Assembly (NCBI RefSeq): GCF_037203705.1
Contig: NZ_JBBCAT010000003.1
Coordinates: 551,994-615,993 of the forward strand
Origin: Prosthecomicrobium sp. N25
Lineage (GTDB): Bacteria; Pseudomonadota; Alphaproteobacteria; Rhizobiales; Ancalomicrobiaceae
Direction of reading: 5' to 3'
Length of the DNA stretch: 64,000 nucleotides
The translations under genes and the position numbers were made by a program. How positions within the stretch are numbered: the stretch's first letter is position 1; each line of letters starts with the position of its first letter. The notes below the pieces were generated by a model that had not been told where the DNA came from, ran no database searches, and worked only from the letters and a program-made list of their open reading frames with translations. Below, in pieces: positions 8,873 to 17,913 of this stretch.

Positions 8873-9061
8873 TCAGCCGGTGCCGGGGTCCGCCTCGTCC
8901 GGGTCTCTCTCGCCGGGACCGCCCGGCAGGGCGCCGGCCCCGGGCGTGGCGATCGGGTTCGTCAGGCCCGGCCGGGCATGCGGTCCCGCAGCCGGCGTTG
9001 CCTCGGTGCGACCTGGGGGGCGCGGCGCATCCCCGGGTTTCGGGCCGTTCTCGTCCTGCAT
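8873..9061 (-). CDS. possible proline/glycine-rich small protein
   Basis: A 62-codon frame begins MQDENGPKPGDAPRPPG and stays Pro/Gly/Ala-rich to a TGA at 8873. AGGA sits about 9 bases upstream of the ATG. The composition is low-complexity and could be a chance frame in GC-rich DNA. It otherwise fills the 287 bp between the 74-residue gene and the TadG-like gene, where I see no other feature. Conservation would decide it. Confidence 0.3.
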   Translation of the reverse strand: MQDENGPKPGDAPRPPGRTEATPAAGPHARPGLTNPIATPGAGALPGGPGERDPDEADPGTG

Positions 9062-9128
9062 CGTGCTGTCCTCGTGACGGAGGCGTCCGGCCCGAACACC
9101 GCAGGCCCGCGCCCCGTTCCCGGCGACG

Positions 9129-10385
9129 CTACCTGGCGAGCGACACGGTTCCGCCGATCGGTCCGACCCCGTGCGGGACCGGGATGTCGGTCGAGGAATA
9201 GCCGGTGTTGAGGACGAGGTTCGGCCCGGAGCGCAGCTCCAGCCGCTTGGCCACGATGATCGTGTAGGCCGAGAGGTCCGCGACCTTCTGGGGCGCGTCG
9301 ACCAGGAGCCGCCCCCGCGGCAGATAGATGGTGCCGAGCAGGTTGCGGGCGTTCTCGCTCAGGATCCGGTGCTCCTGGAGCTCTCTCACCGACCGATCCT
9401 CGAAGATCAGGAATCCGGCGAGCGGCCCGTCCTTGGGAGCCGTGAGATCGATCGTCGACCGCGCCATGAAGCGGACAACGGCCTCGCGCCCCTTGAAGTG
9501 CAACGACACGTTCTGCCCCGAGAGGCTCCCGTTCTCGACCTTGAGGGGGCCGTCCTTGATCACGTAGATGCCGGGCGTGAGCTTCACGATCGCCCCGCCC
9601 GTGATCGTGAGCCCGCCGCAATAGGTGCCCGGCGAAAGCGTCGAGGACCCCTTGTCGATGGTCAGCGCCGTCGCCTTGCAGGGTCTTTCCGCCGGCGGCG
9701 CGCGGTCCGTCAGCGGGTCCGGCAGCGGCGGGCAATCGGAGAGCACGTTGGGGACGAAATTGGTCGAGGCGCCGAGGAACCCGCCGGCCGAGCAGATCAG
9801 TTCCGCCTTCAGCACCGACGTCTTCTTGCCGGTGATGCCGCGGTCGCTGCGCGAATTGGAGTAGACCGCGCAGCCGTCTCCGGTCAGCCGGGACTCGTTG
9901 TCCATCAGGATGGTGCCCTCGGCCGCCTCGTCGAGCGCGATGACGCAGATCGGCGGCCCGGCGGTCGCGCGTGCGACCGCCGACACCCCGACGGAGTAGT
10001 CCGATCCCACCATCGGGATCGGCAGGGGCATGTGCGAGCGGGCCGTGATGTCGACCTGCACGGACCCGAGGTCCTGTCCGACTCGGGCCGTGACCTCCAC
10101 GCCGGTCCGGCCGGCGAGCAGGCTCTGCGCATACCCGGTCGCCACCGCTTCCACGAAGGCCGCATCGGCCCTGGCGAAGGTCAACTCGCGCGCCGCGCTC
10201 GTCGCGGCCGCGTCCGCGACGCCCTGCAGCATGGAACGGTCGTTGGCTATGATCCCGTAGTTGATCGCCGCCCCCGCGCAGCCGAGGATCACCGGCAGCG
10301 TCAGCCCCAGCGTCGTGGCGGCGCCGCCGCCGCGCGCGCGGACCAGCCCGCGCCACGCGGTCGCGAGGGAGCGGCAGCCGCTCAT
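9129..10385 (-). CDS. TadE/TadG-like secreted pilus-assembly protein
   Basis: The 418-residue protein starts with a basic stretch and one long hydrophobic segment (GAATTLGLTLPVILGCAG), then AINYGIIANDRSMLQGVADAA, the usual TadE/TadG N-terminal pattern in which a membrane helix is followed by a helix of the pseudopilin type. The C-terminal half is a repetitive beta-rich region (TPGIYVIKDG, LSGQNVSLHFKG, LLGTIYLPRGRLLV) like the right-handed beta-helix seen in other alphaproteobacterial TadG proteins. It should be anchored in the inner membrane with most of it outside the cytoplasm. Its ATG overlaps the stop of the upstream kinase by four bases (ATGA), so translation is probably coupled. No other tad or flp genes are visible here. 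Confidence 0.75.
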   Translation of the reverse strand: MSGCRSLATAWRGLVRARGGGAATTLGLTLPVILGCAGAAINYGIIANDRSMLQGVADAAATSAARELTFARADAAFVEAVATGYAQSLLAGRTGVEVTARVGQDLGSVQVDITARSHMPLPIPMVGSDYSVGVSAVARATAGPPICVIALDEAAEGTILMDNESRLTGDGCAVYSNSRSDRGITGKKTSVLKAELICSAGGFLGASTNFVPNVLSDCPPLPDPLTDRAPPAERPCKATALTIDKGSSTLSPGTYCGGLTITGGAIVKLTPGIYVIKDGPLKVENGSLSGQNVSLHFKGREAVVRFMARSTIDLTAPKDGPLAGFLIFEDRSVRELQEHRILSENARNLLGTIYLPRGRLLVDAPQKVADLSAYTIIVAKRLELRSGPNLVLNTGYSSTDIPVPHGVGPIGGTVSLAR

Positions 10386-11611
10386 GCGGCGCTCCTGGAA
10401 GAGGCGGAGGCGGCCGGCGCGACGGGGGCGTCGTCCTCGGCCGCTTCGAAGATGCAACGCCGCGGGAGCACGAGACGCACCGCCGTCCCGGGCTCCGGAC
10501 TGCGCGCCGCGACCTGCAGCCGGCCGCCATGCAGGTCGGCGGCACCGCGCGCGATCGCGAGCCCGAGCCCCAGGCCGCCGGTCTGGCGGGTCGTCGACAT
10601 GTCGGACTGGGTGAAGGCCTCGAGGCAGGCCTCCACGCGGGCGGGGTCGATGCCCGGCCCGCCGTCCTCGACGGTGAACACCAGGTCGCCCGCCCCGTCG
10701 CGCCCGGCTGCGATGCGGCAGTCGATCCCGCGGCCATGCGACACGGCGTTCTCCAGCAGGTGCCGGAGTGCGTTGGTGACCAGCTCGCGGTCGCAGGTGA
10801 TCTCCAATCCAGGTTCCGCGATCTCGACCGCGATCGCCGCAGGGGACGTGCCGGGCGACGCCCCGACGCCCCCGACCGCCGCCTCCACGAGCCGGTCGAG
10901 ACGGTATTCGGCGGCCTCCAAGGCCCGATCGTTCGACATCATCTGCGCGTATTGCAGCATGTCCGAGAACGTGGACAGGAGCCGCTTGCCGGCTGCGTTG
11001 ATGAAGTCGAGATAGCCGACCAGTTCCGTGACGCTGGCTCCCGCCCCGAGCTGCCCGCGCATCAGGTCCGTGAAGCCGATGATCGTGCTGAGCGGAGTCC
11101 GGAACTCGTGCCGCATGGCGGCGAGGAGGTTGGTCTTCAGTGCCGACAGCTGCTCGGCCCGGTCGCGCGCCTCGCGCACATCCCGGTCCATCCGGCTGTT
11201 GCGCATCACGTAGCGGATCTGGTGGCTGAGCTGCCGCCAGTTCACCGGCTTGGTCGCGAAGGCGGTGGCGCCCATTTCGAACGAACGGTCGATCGAGACC
11301 ACGTCCTCCCGCCCTGTGACCATGATCACCGGCAGGTGACGAAGCCTCTGATCGGCCCGGATGCGGCCGACCAGCTCCAGCCCGTCCATCTGCGGCATCT
11401 CGATGTCGACGAGGGCGATGTCGAAGTCTTCGGCCGTCAGCCGCTCCCAGGCCTCGACCCCGTCCTTGCAAGATTCTACAAGTGCCGTAGGTGTCGACAA
11501 ATGCACTTTTGCGAATTCAGCCAGAATCATGTCGTCGTCGACGAACAGGATCCGTATCTGTTCGTCGAGCACATAGGACCAGGCATGATGCGAGGCGGGC
11601 AGGTCCGACAT
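10382..11611 (-). CDS. response regulator-histidine kinase (N-terminal receiver, HisKA, HATPase)
   Basis: A cytoplasmic 409-residue signalling protein with inverted order: an N-terminal receiver (RILFVDDDMILAEF, then LVDIEMPQMDG with the phospho-accepting Asp, VIMVTG and the KPVNW lysine), a short coiled linker, the HisKA H-box AAMRHEFRTPLS, and an ATPase domain with the N-box HLLENAVSHG, G1 VEDGGPGID and the G2 segment GGLGLGLAI. No membrane segment is present, so input probably arrives as phosphoryl groups or protein contacts. I chose the ATG at 11611 (MSDLPASHH), which has AGGAG six bases upstream, rather than 11647. It is divergent from the large hybrid kinase at 11682 and translationally coupled to the TadG-like gene. 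Confidence 0.88.
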   Translation of the reverse strand: MSDLPASHHAWSYVLDEQIRILFVDDDMILAEFAKVHLSTPTALVESCKDGVEAWERLTAEDFDIALVDIEMPQMDGLELVGRIRADQRLRHLPVIMVTGREDVVSIDRSFEMGATAFATKPVNWRQLSHQIRYVMRNSRMDRDVREARDRAEQLSALKTNLLAAMRHEFRTPLSTIIGFTDLMRGQLGAGASVTELVGYLDFINAAGKRLLSTFSDMLQYAQMMSNDRALEAAEYRLDRLVEAAVGGVGASPGTSPAAIAVEIAEPGLEITCDRELVTNALRHLLENAVSHGRGIDCRIAAGRDGAGDLVFTVEDGGPGIDPARVEACLEAFTQSDMSTTRQTGGLGLGLAIARGAADLHGGRLQVAARSPEPGTAVRLVLPRRCIFEAAEDDAPVAPAASASSRSAA

Positions 11612-11681
11612 GTGATCTCCTGCTCCGAGATCTAAGGCTTGCCTCATTAAGAATTCTCTTCGGGAGATCCTTAACGCATTC

Positions 11682-14600
11682 GTGAAGAATACAGCCTATT
11701 TTGATCGCCGACCGACCAACGAGCCCATCGTGATCAGACAGCGCCCCGCCCGCCCCATCGCCCGCAAGCTCGCGCTCCTGGTCACGGCCTCGCTGGCGAC
11801 GGCGGTCCTCGCCTTCGCGGGTTTCTCCGCCTGGACCGAGACCCGCCGCTACGTGGAGATGCGCCGCGACGCCCTGCTCGGCACCGCCGCGGTCTTCGCC
11901 TCCGTGTCCTCGACCGCCGTCGCCGGCGGCGACCGGACCGCGACGCTCCAGGCACTCCGCGCCATCGGGCGCATTCCCGGCCTGCTGCACGGGCGGGTGG
12001 AGACACCCGAAGGCCGCGTCTTCGCGGCGCTCGGCCAGGCCACCCGCCTCGACAGCGACCCGCTGCTCGGCGAGGGCGCCCGGCAGGATTCCGTCTGGGA
12101 GGTGCTCACCAGCCGCACGATCCAGGTCTCTGCGCCGATCTACGCCTCCGGGACGCCGGTCGCGCGCCTGGTTCTCGTCGCCGATACCTCGGGCCTGCCG
12201 CAGGTCCTGCAGAACGCGCTCCTCGCCATCGTGGCGGCCGCGGCGGCCGCGGCGGCCCTCGGCTTCGCGATCGCCGGACGACTCCAGCGGCGAATTACCG
12301 CGCCGATCCACCACCTGACCGCCGCCATCGCCCGGATCGGCCGCGACCACGATTACGCCGTCCGGGTCGAAGCCCGCAGCGACGACGAGGTCGGCCTGCT
12401 CGTCGACGGCTTCAACGCCATGCTGGGCGAGATCCGCGCCCGCGACGAGCGCCTGGAGGCGCACCGCCAGGGCCTCGAGGCGGAGGTGCTGGCCCGCACC
12501 CAGGACCTCGCCGTCGCCCGGGATTCCGCGGAGGCCGCCAACAGGGCCAAGTCCGACTTCCTCGCCACGATGAGCCACGAGATCCGGACCCCGATGAACG
12601 GGATCCTGGTCATGGCCGAACTTCTCGCCGGTGCCCCCCTTCCCGACCGCCAGCGCCGCTACGCCGAGATCATTGCCCATTCGGGCAAGGGCCTGCTGGC
12701 GATCATCAACGACGTGCTCGATTTCTCCAAGATCGAGTCCGGCAAGCTCGAACTCGAGCGCCTTCCCGTGGACCCGGTGGCGCTGGTCGACGACGTCATG
12801 GGCCTCTTCGCCGGCAAGGCGCGCGACTCCGGCCTGGACCTCGCCGCCGTCGCCGCCCTGGATCTCCCGGCGCGGATCGAAGGCGACCCGACCCGGCTGC
12901 ACCAGATCCTGGCCAACCTCGTCAACAACGCCATCAAGTTCACCGAGCGGGGCACCGTCACGGTGACGGCCGGCCGCTCGGCCACCCGGCCCGGCGCGAT
13001 CGAGTTCGCGGTCCGTGATACGGGCATCGGCATCGCGCCGGGGCGCCTGCCGCATCTCTTCTCCGCCTTCACCCAGGCCGAGCAGTCGACCACCCGCCGT
13101 TTCGGCGGGACGGGCCTCGGGCTCGCCATCTGCCGCCGCCTCGCCGACGCCATGGGCGCCGCCATCGAGGTCGAGAGCGAGCCCGGCCGCGGGTCCGTCT
13201 TCCGTCTCGTGCTGCCGGCCGGGGAGGCACGCCCGGCCCCCTGGCCCAGGCTGGCGGACGCCGCCGACGGCCGCGCGCCCCTGGTGGCCCTGGCGGTCGC
13301 GTCCGAACCGGCCCGCGGGGCCCTGCGCCTCTACGCGGAGGCCGCCGGCGCCCGCGTGCTGGAGGTGTCGACGCCGGCCGGTGTCCCGCCGGAGGCGTGC
13401 CTCCTCGTCGCGGACGCGTCGGCCCTGGCGGATGCCGGACCCCGGGCCGGCGGCGGTCCCGTCGTCGCCCTCGCCCCGCTTGGCGACGACCGGTCCGACG
13501 CCGCCCTGGCCGCCGGCCGCGCGCTGCGCAGCCTGGGCGCGCCGGTTTCCCGCCGCGAGGTGGAAACGTTGCTCGCCGACCTGGCGGCCGGCCGTGTCGA
13601 GCAGCAGGGTCGGCCGGCGGTCGGCGGACCGGTCCTGCCGCGCTTCGAGGGCCTGAAGGTACTCGCCGCCGAGGACGGGGCCGTCAATCGCGAGGTGCTC
13701 GCCGAGGCGCTCGGCCTGCTCGGCGTCCGGCCCGACTTCGTCGACGACGGGGCAGCCGCCCTCGAGGCCCTGGCCCGCCGGCGCTACGACCTCGTGCTGA
13801 TGGACGGCAGCATGCCCGTCCTCGACGGCTTCGAGGCGACCCGGCGCCTGCGCGCCCGGGAAGCCCAGGCAGGCCTGCCCCGGCTGCCGGTGGTGGCGCT
13901 CACCGCCCACGTGCTCGGCGCCGCTTCGCAGGCCTGGCGGGAGGCCGGCATGGACGGCGTCCTGCACAAGCCCTTCACGTTGCGCGCCCTCGCCGAGACC
14001 CTCGCGGCCTTCGCCCCCGCCGCCCAGACCTCCACGGCCGATGTCGCCGAACCGGCGCCCGTGCTGCCGGCGCCGGCCGGTCCGGTCCCGGAGGCCGCGC
14101 GCGCCGAGCCGGCCGGCGGCGAGGACCCCGCCGTGGACCTCGATCCCGCCAAGCTCGCCGAGCTCGACGCCCTGGCCCGCTCGGGCCGCCCGGATTTCGC
14201 CGCGCGCGTCTTCGGCCTGTACCGCGAGCATGCCCCGCAGTCCCTGGCCGCGGCCGAAGCCGCCGCCGCCACGGGCGACGGCGAAGCCCTGGCGCGCGCC
14301 GCCCATGCGCTGAAGTCCATGAGCCACAACATCGGCGCCCTCCGGGTCGCCGCCGCCGCCGCGGCGCTGGAACAGCACGCCCGCGGCGCGGAGCCCCCCG
14401 GGCCAGACGACGTGGCCCCGCTCGCCCGCCGGCTCGCCGCCGCGCTCGCGGCCGTGGAGGCCCGCCTCGCGCCGGATCGGGACGCGCCGGCTGCCGAACC
14501 CCTGCCCGCCCCGCCGGCCGACCCGGATCTCGCCCTCGCGGCCCCGCTCGCCGAGGCCATCGCAGCCGATCGCCTGTCGCTCGTCTACCAGCCCCAGGTC

Positions 14601-15287
14601 GACCGGAGCGGCGCGATCCAGACCGTCGAGGCCCTCGTCCGCTGGACCCTGGACGGCGTCTCGATCCCGCCCTTCCGGTTCGTGCCCCTTGCCGAACGGA
14701 CCGGCCAGATCGCCGCGCTCGGCGCCTGGGTCCTGGCGCGCGCCTGCCGGGAGGCCTCGGCCTGGTCGGGCGTCCGCCTCGCCGTCAACGTCTCCGCCGT
14801 CGAGATCTGCCGCCCGGACTTCGTCGACGCCACCCTCGGCATCCTCGCCCGCGAAGGCTTCGATCCCCGCCGTCTCGAGATCGAGATCACCGAGACGGCC
14901 ATCATCCACGACGAGGCTGCCACGCTCGACGCCATCCGGCGCCTGAAGGCGGCGGGCGTCACCTTCGCGCTGGACGACTTCGGCACCGGCTATTCGAGCC
15001 TGATGCATCTCCGGCGCTATCCGTTCGACCGGATCAAGATCGACCGCGACTTCGTGGCCGGGGTGACGGCTGCCGTCGACGCGGCGACCATCGTCCATGC
15101 GGTCGTCGGCATCGGCCGCTCGCTCGGCATGAAGGTGATCGCCGAGGGCGTCGAGACCGTCGAGCAGCAGAAGTTCCTGCAGGCCGCGGGCGTGCACCTC
15201 CTGCAGGGCTACCTTACGGGCCGCCCCATGCCGGCCGCCGACCTGGGCAGGCTCGTCCCTTCCGGCCCACGCCTCGCCGCCGGCTGA
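11682..15287 (+). CDS. hybrid sensor kinase with receiver, Hpt and EAL (c-di-GMP phosphodiesterase) domains
   Basis: A 1,201-residue membrane phosphorelay protein. It has two transmembrane helices (near residues 27-48 and 180-203) around a periplasmic sensor, HAMP near 205, and HisKA with H-box MSHEIRTPMNG near 297. The ATPase follows (N-box LVNNAIKF near 413, DTGIGI, GGTGLGLAI), then a receiver from about 657 with Asp near 707 (LVLMDGSMPVLDG), an Hpt domain with His near 874 (AHALKSMSHNIGA) and an EAL domain from about 965. EAL catalytic positions are kept: EALVRW, NVS, EITET, LDDFGTGYSS, KIDRDF, AEGVET. No GGDEF is present, so c-di-GMP hydrolysis is predicted. The first start is GTG at 11682; a GTG at 11730 is an alternative and neither has a clear ribosome binding site. 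The gene is divergent from the receiver-kinase at 11611. Confidence 0.9.
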   Translation: MKNTAYFDRRPTNEPIVIRQRPARPIARKLALLVTASLATAVLAFAGFSAWTETRRYVEMRRDALLGTAAVFASVSSTAVAGGDRTATLQALRAIGRIPGLLHGRVETPEGRVFAALGQATRLDSDPLLGEGARQDSVWEVLTSRTIQVSAPIYASGTPVARLVLVADTSGLPQVLQNALLAIVAAAAAAAALGFAIAGRLQRRITAPIHHLTAAIARIGRDHDYAVRVEARSDDEVGLLVDGFNAMLGEIRARDERLEAHRQGLEAEVLARTQDLAVARDSAEAANRAKSDFLATMSHEIRTPMNGILVMAELLAGAPLPDRQRRYAEIIAHSGKGLLAIINDVLDFSKIESGKLELERLPVDPVALVDDVMGLFAGKARDSGLDLAAVAALDLPARIEGDPTRLHQILANLVNNAIKFTERGTVTVTAGRSATRPGAIEFAVRDTGIGIAPGRLPHLFSAFTQAEQSTTRRFGGTGLGLAICRRLADAMGAAIEVESEPGRGSVFRLVLPAGEARPAPWPRLADAADGRAPLVALAVASEPARGALRLYAEAAGARVLEVSTPAGVPPEACLLVADASALADAGPRAGGGPVVALAPLGDDRSDAALAAGRALRSLGAPVSRREVETLLADLAAGRVEQQGRPAVGGPVLPRFEGLKVLAAEDGAVNREVLAEALGLLGVRPDFVDDGAAALEALARRRYDLVLMDGSMPVLDGFEATRRLRAREAQAGLPRLPVVALTAHVLGAASQAWREAGMDGVLHKPFTLRALAETLAAFAPAAQTSTADVAEPAPVLPAPAGPVPEAARAEPAGGEDPAVDLDPAKLAELDALARSGRPDFAARVFGLYREHAPQSLAAAEAAAATGDGEALARAAHALKSMSHNIGALRVAAAAAALEQHARGAEPPGPDDVAPLARRLAAALAAVEARLAPDRDAPAAEPLPAPPADPDLALAAPLAEAIAADRLSLVYQPQVDRSGAIQTVEALVRWTLDGVSIPPFRFVPLAERTGQIAALGAWVLARACREASAWSGVRLAVNVSAVEICRPDFVDATLGILAREGFDPRRLEIEITETAIIHDEAATLDAIRRLKAAGVTFALDDFGTGYSSLMHLRRYPFDRIKIDRDFVAGVTAAVDAATIVHAVVGIGRSLGMKVIAEGVETVEQQKFLQAAGVHLLQGYLTGRPMPAADLGRLVPSGPRLAAG

Positions 15288-15303
15288 GGCCGGCCCGGAC
15301 GCG

Positions 15304-16095
15304 TCACTGCAGAAGGGCGCCCACGAAGCCCGAGATCAGGTCCGCCGTCCGCTCCGGCGCTTCGACGCAAGGCAGATGGCCGGCGCCGTCGATCACCTCG
15401 AAGCGGGCACCGGGAATGATCTCCGCCGTGCCGCGCACCAGGTCCGGCGGGGTCGAGAGGTCGGCCGAGCCGCACAGGAGGAGCGTGGGCACCATGATCG
15501 ATCGCGCCTCCCGCTCGAGGTCCGCGTCCCGGATCGCCGCGCAGGATCCGAGGTAGCCGTCCACCGTGGTGCGCACCAGCATGTTGCGCCAGCCCGCGAC
15601 CTCCTCCGGATAGGCCGCCCGGTAGCCGGCCGAGAACCAGCGTTCCATCACCGCGTCGCCGATCGAATCCAGCCCGCCCGCGCGGATCGCCTCGATGCGC
15701 TGGTTCCAGGTCTCGGCCGTGCCGATCCGATGGGCCGTGTCCATGAGCACGAGCGCGCGCACCAGGTCCGGCCGCGCAGCCGCCAGCCCCTGCGCGATCA
15801 GCCCGCCGATCGACAACCCGACCACCACCGCGCCCCGGATGCCGAGTGCATCGAGCACGCCCGTCAGGTCGGCGACATGGAGGTCGATCGTGTAGGGCTC
15901 GCGCGTCGCCCCCGTCAGCCCGTGGCCGCGCTTGTCGTAGCGCAGCATGCGCAGGCCCTTCGGCAGGAGCGGCACGACCGCGTCCCAGACCCGCAAGTCC
16001 GTCCCGAGCGAGTTCGCGAACACGACCGGCATGCCCCCCTCCGGCCCCTCGAGCGCGATATGGACCTCGATGCCGTTCGCCCTGACCATGCGCAT
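15304..16095 (-). CDS. alpha/beta hydrolase, 3-oxoadipate enol-lactonase-like
   Basis: This 263-residue cytosolic hydrolase most resembles PcaD, which opens beta-ketoadipate enol-lactone in protocatechuate degradation. The sequence shows the oxyanion-hole region VFANSLGTDLRVWD, the segment RYDKRGHG, the nucleophile elbow VVGLSIGGL with Ser near 94, the acid in ADLSTPPD and the catalytic His in GAGHLPCVE. The length matches PcaD (about 260). GGAGGA precedes the ATG at 16095 (MRMVRANG). No other pca or catechol gene is present, so the substrate may be a different ester or lactone. It converges on the hybrid kinase gene, whose stop lies in a short GCCGGC hairpin, and is divergent from the amidase. 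Confidence 0.8.
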   Translation of the reverse strand: MRMVRANGIEVHIALEGPEGGMPVVFANSLGTDLRVWDAVVPLLPKGLRMLRYDKRGHGLTGATREPYTIDLHVADLTGVLDALGIRGAVVVGLSIGGLIAQGLAAARPDLVRALVLMDTAHRIGTAETWNQRIEAIRAGGLDSIGDAVMERWFSAGYRAAYPEEVAGWRNMLVRTTVDGYLGSCAAIRDADLEREARSIMVPTLLLCGSADLSTPPDLVRGTAEIIPGARFEVIDGAGHLPCVEAPERTADLISGFVGALLQ

Positions 16096-16288
16096 GGGTA
16101 TCCTCCTCCGCCGCCCGCCGAGTATGGCCGGGCCGGGGGCGGCGTGGAAGCCGAGACCGGAGGATTGCGCCGCGGCCGCGACCCTCCGCCGCCGGGGGGA
16201 TCGGCCGGACCCTGCGTCCCGCGCCGACTTGCCCGCTTGCACCGGCTTGCGCGCCGGCCGATACGGAGGCTCCGACCAGGAGACCGCC

Positions 16289-17617
16289 ATGGCTCGCCCC
16301 GAACCGACCGTCCGCGCCCGCCTCGAGTCCATCCTCGCCGCCATCGAGGCGGCCGGCGGCGACGGGGGGCGCGCGTTCCGCAAGGTGCATGCCGCGGAGG
16401 CCCGCGCGGCCGCGGACGCCGCCGACGCCCGCGCCGCGGCCGGGTCGAGGCTCGGACCGCTCGACGGCTGCCTCGTCTCGGTCAAGGAGCTCTTCGACAT
16501 CGCCGGAGAGACGACGACGGCCGGGTCCCGGCTCCGCCTCGGGGCGCCGCCCGCCGCCGAGGACGCCGAAGTGGTCCGCCGGCTGCGGGCCGCGGGCGCG
16601 ATCCTGGTCGGCCGGACCGCCATGAGCGAGTTCGCCTTCTCGGGGGTGGGGATCAATCCGCATTTCGGCACCCCGGGCAATCCGGCCGACCCGGACCGGA
16701 TCCCCGGCGGCTCCTCGTCCGGCGCCGCGGCGACGATCGGGGCGGGCTACGCCGACCTCGCCATCGGCAGCGACACGGGCGGGTCGAGCCGGATCCCGCC
16801 CGCACTCTGCGGCCATGTCGGCCTGAAGCCCTCCACCGGCCGGATCCCGATCCGCGGCGCCTTCCCGCTCTCGACGACCCTCGACACGGTCGGCCTGCTG
16901 GCCGGCTCCGTCGGCCTGGCGCGCGCGGCCTTCTCGGTCCTGGCCGACGGCGCCGGCGCCCCGCCCGGCGCGCCGGACCCCGCCCGCCTCCGTCTCGGGC
17001 TCGTCCGCAGCCCGCGCCTGCTCGCCGAAACCGAGCCCGAGATCCTCGCCGCCTTCGTTGGCGCCTGCGGCCGCCTTTCCGCCGCCGGCGCCGCGATCGA
17101 GGAGGTCGGCATGGAGGACCTGCTCGACGGGATCGCCGGCCTGAACGAACTCGGCACCTTCCCGGGGATCGAGCTCGCCGCGACCCTGAAGGGCGAGTTC
17201 CCGGCGCGCGCCGCGCTCATGGATCCGCTCATCGTCGCACGGCTGGAGCGCATGCTGGCCGTGCCGGCGCTCGACTACGTCCTGATGCAGCGCCGCCGCG
17301 CCGCGCTGCTCGAGGCCGTCCGCCCCCGCTTCCGCGACCTCGACGCGCTGATCCTGCCCACGGTCCCGATCCGTGCCCCGCGGATCGCCGACCTCGCCGA
17401 CCCCGCCGCCTTCGCCCGCGCCAACCTCCTCCTCCTGAGGAACACGATCCCGGCCAACATCCTCGACCTGCCCTCCGCGTCCGTCCCCCTGCCCATGCCG
17501 GCCGGCAGCCTTCCGGCCGGCCTGATGCTCATGGGCGCCTCCGGCACCGACGAGACGCTCTGGGCCGTCGCCGAGACGGTCGAAGCCGTCCTGGCCCGCC
17601 CGGCCGCCGCCGCCTGA
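16289..17617 (+). CDS. amidase signature family enzyme
   Basis: A 442-residue amidase with the complete Ser-cisSer-Lys triad: Lys near 66 (VSVKELFD), the cis-Ser in GGSSSGAAA near 142 and the nucleophile in SDTGGSSRIP near 166, followed by CGHVGLKPSTG. It hydrolyses an amide or ester in the cytosol; the family covers amidase, allophanate hydrolase, indoleacetamide hydrolase and GatA. It is not GatA, since gatC and gatB are absent and the length and surroundings differ. AGGAG lies 7 bases before the ATG at 16289. The 193 bp shared with the divergent lactonase-like gene should hold both promoters. The two genes may serve one catabolic route, but nothing in the sequence names the substrate. Confidence 0.87.
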   Translation: MARPEPTVRARLESILAAIEAAGGDGGRAFRKVHAAEARAAADAADARAAAGSRLGPLDGCLVSVKELFDIAGETTTAGSRLRLGAPPAAEDAEVVRRLRAAGAILVGRTAMSEFAFSGVGINPHFGTPGNPADPDRIPGGSSSGAAATIGAGYADLAIGSDTGGSSRIPPALCGHVGLKPSTGRIPIRGAFPLSTTLDTVGLLAGSVGLARAAFSVLADGAGAPPGAPDPARLRLGLVRSPRLLAETEPEILAAFVGACGRLSAAGAAIEEVGMEDLLDGIAGLNELGTFPGIELAATLKGEFPARAALMDPLIVARLERMLAVPALDYVLMQRRRAALLEAVRPRFRDLDALILPTVPIRAPRIADLADPAAFARANLLLLRNTIPANILDLPSASVPLPMPAGSLPAGLMLMGASGTDETLWAVAETVEAVLARPAAAA

Positions 17618-17777
17618 GGACCGCCCCGCCGGGTCCGGACCGCGGTCGGGGCGCGCCCGAGCGGGACGGGTCGGACGAGCCGGCCCCGCCTCCCGCTTCC
17701 GCCGAAGCGCCGGCCACCCGACCGCCCGGCCGCCCGGCCGCCCGGCCGCCCGCGCAGGGGAGCAGCCGACTATTCCG

Positions 17778-17806
17778 CTTGCAAGCAACGCCGCCCCTGT
17801 CTATAT
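17778..17806 (+). promoter_or_regulatory. housekeeping promoter of tRNA-Glu
   Basis: CTTGCA at 17778-17783 and CTATAT at 17801-17806 are separated by 17 bases, matching the CTTGAC-N17-CTATAT consensus of rhizobial sigma-70. Transcription would start about 25 bases before the mature tRNA. Confidence 0.65.
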
Positions 17807-17837
17807 CCACCCCTGTCCAGGCGGTTCGCCGCCCGCT

Positions 17838-17913
17838 GCTCCCATCGTCTAGCGGCCCAGGACGTCGCCCTCTCACGGCGAAAACAGGGGTTCGAGTCCC
17901 CTTGGGAGCGCCA
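17838..17913 (+). tRNA. tRNA-Glu (anticodon CTC), CCA encoded
   Basis: The cloverleaf can be drawn by eye. The acceptor stem GCTCCCA pairs with TGGGAGC, the D arm carries TAGCGG, and the anticodon stem TCGCC/GGCGA encloses the loop CTCTCAC with anticodon CTC. The T arm has GGTTCGAGTCC. CCA is encoded at 17911-17913. CTC reads the codon GAG, the dominant Glu codon here. No integrase or repeated attachment site is visible beside it. Confidence 0.95.
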
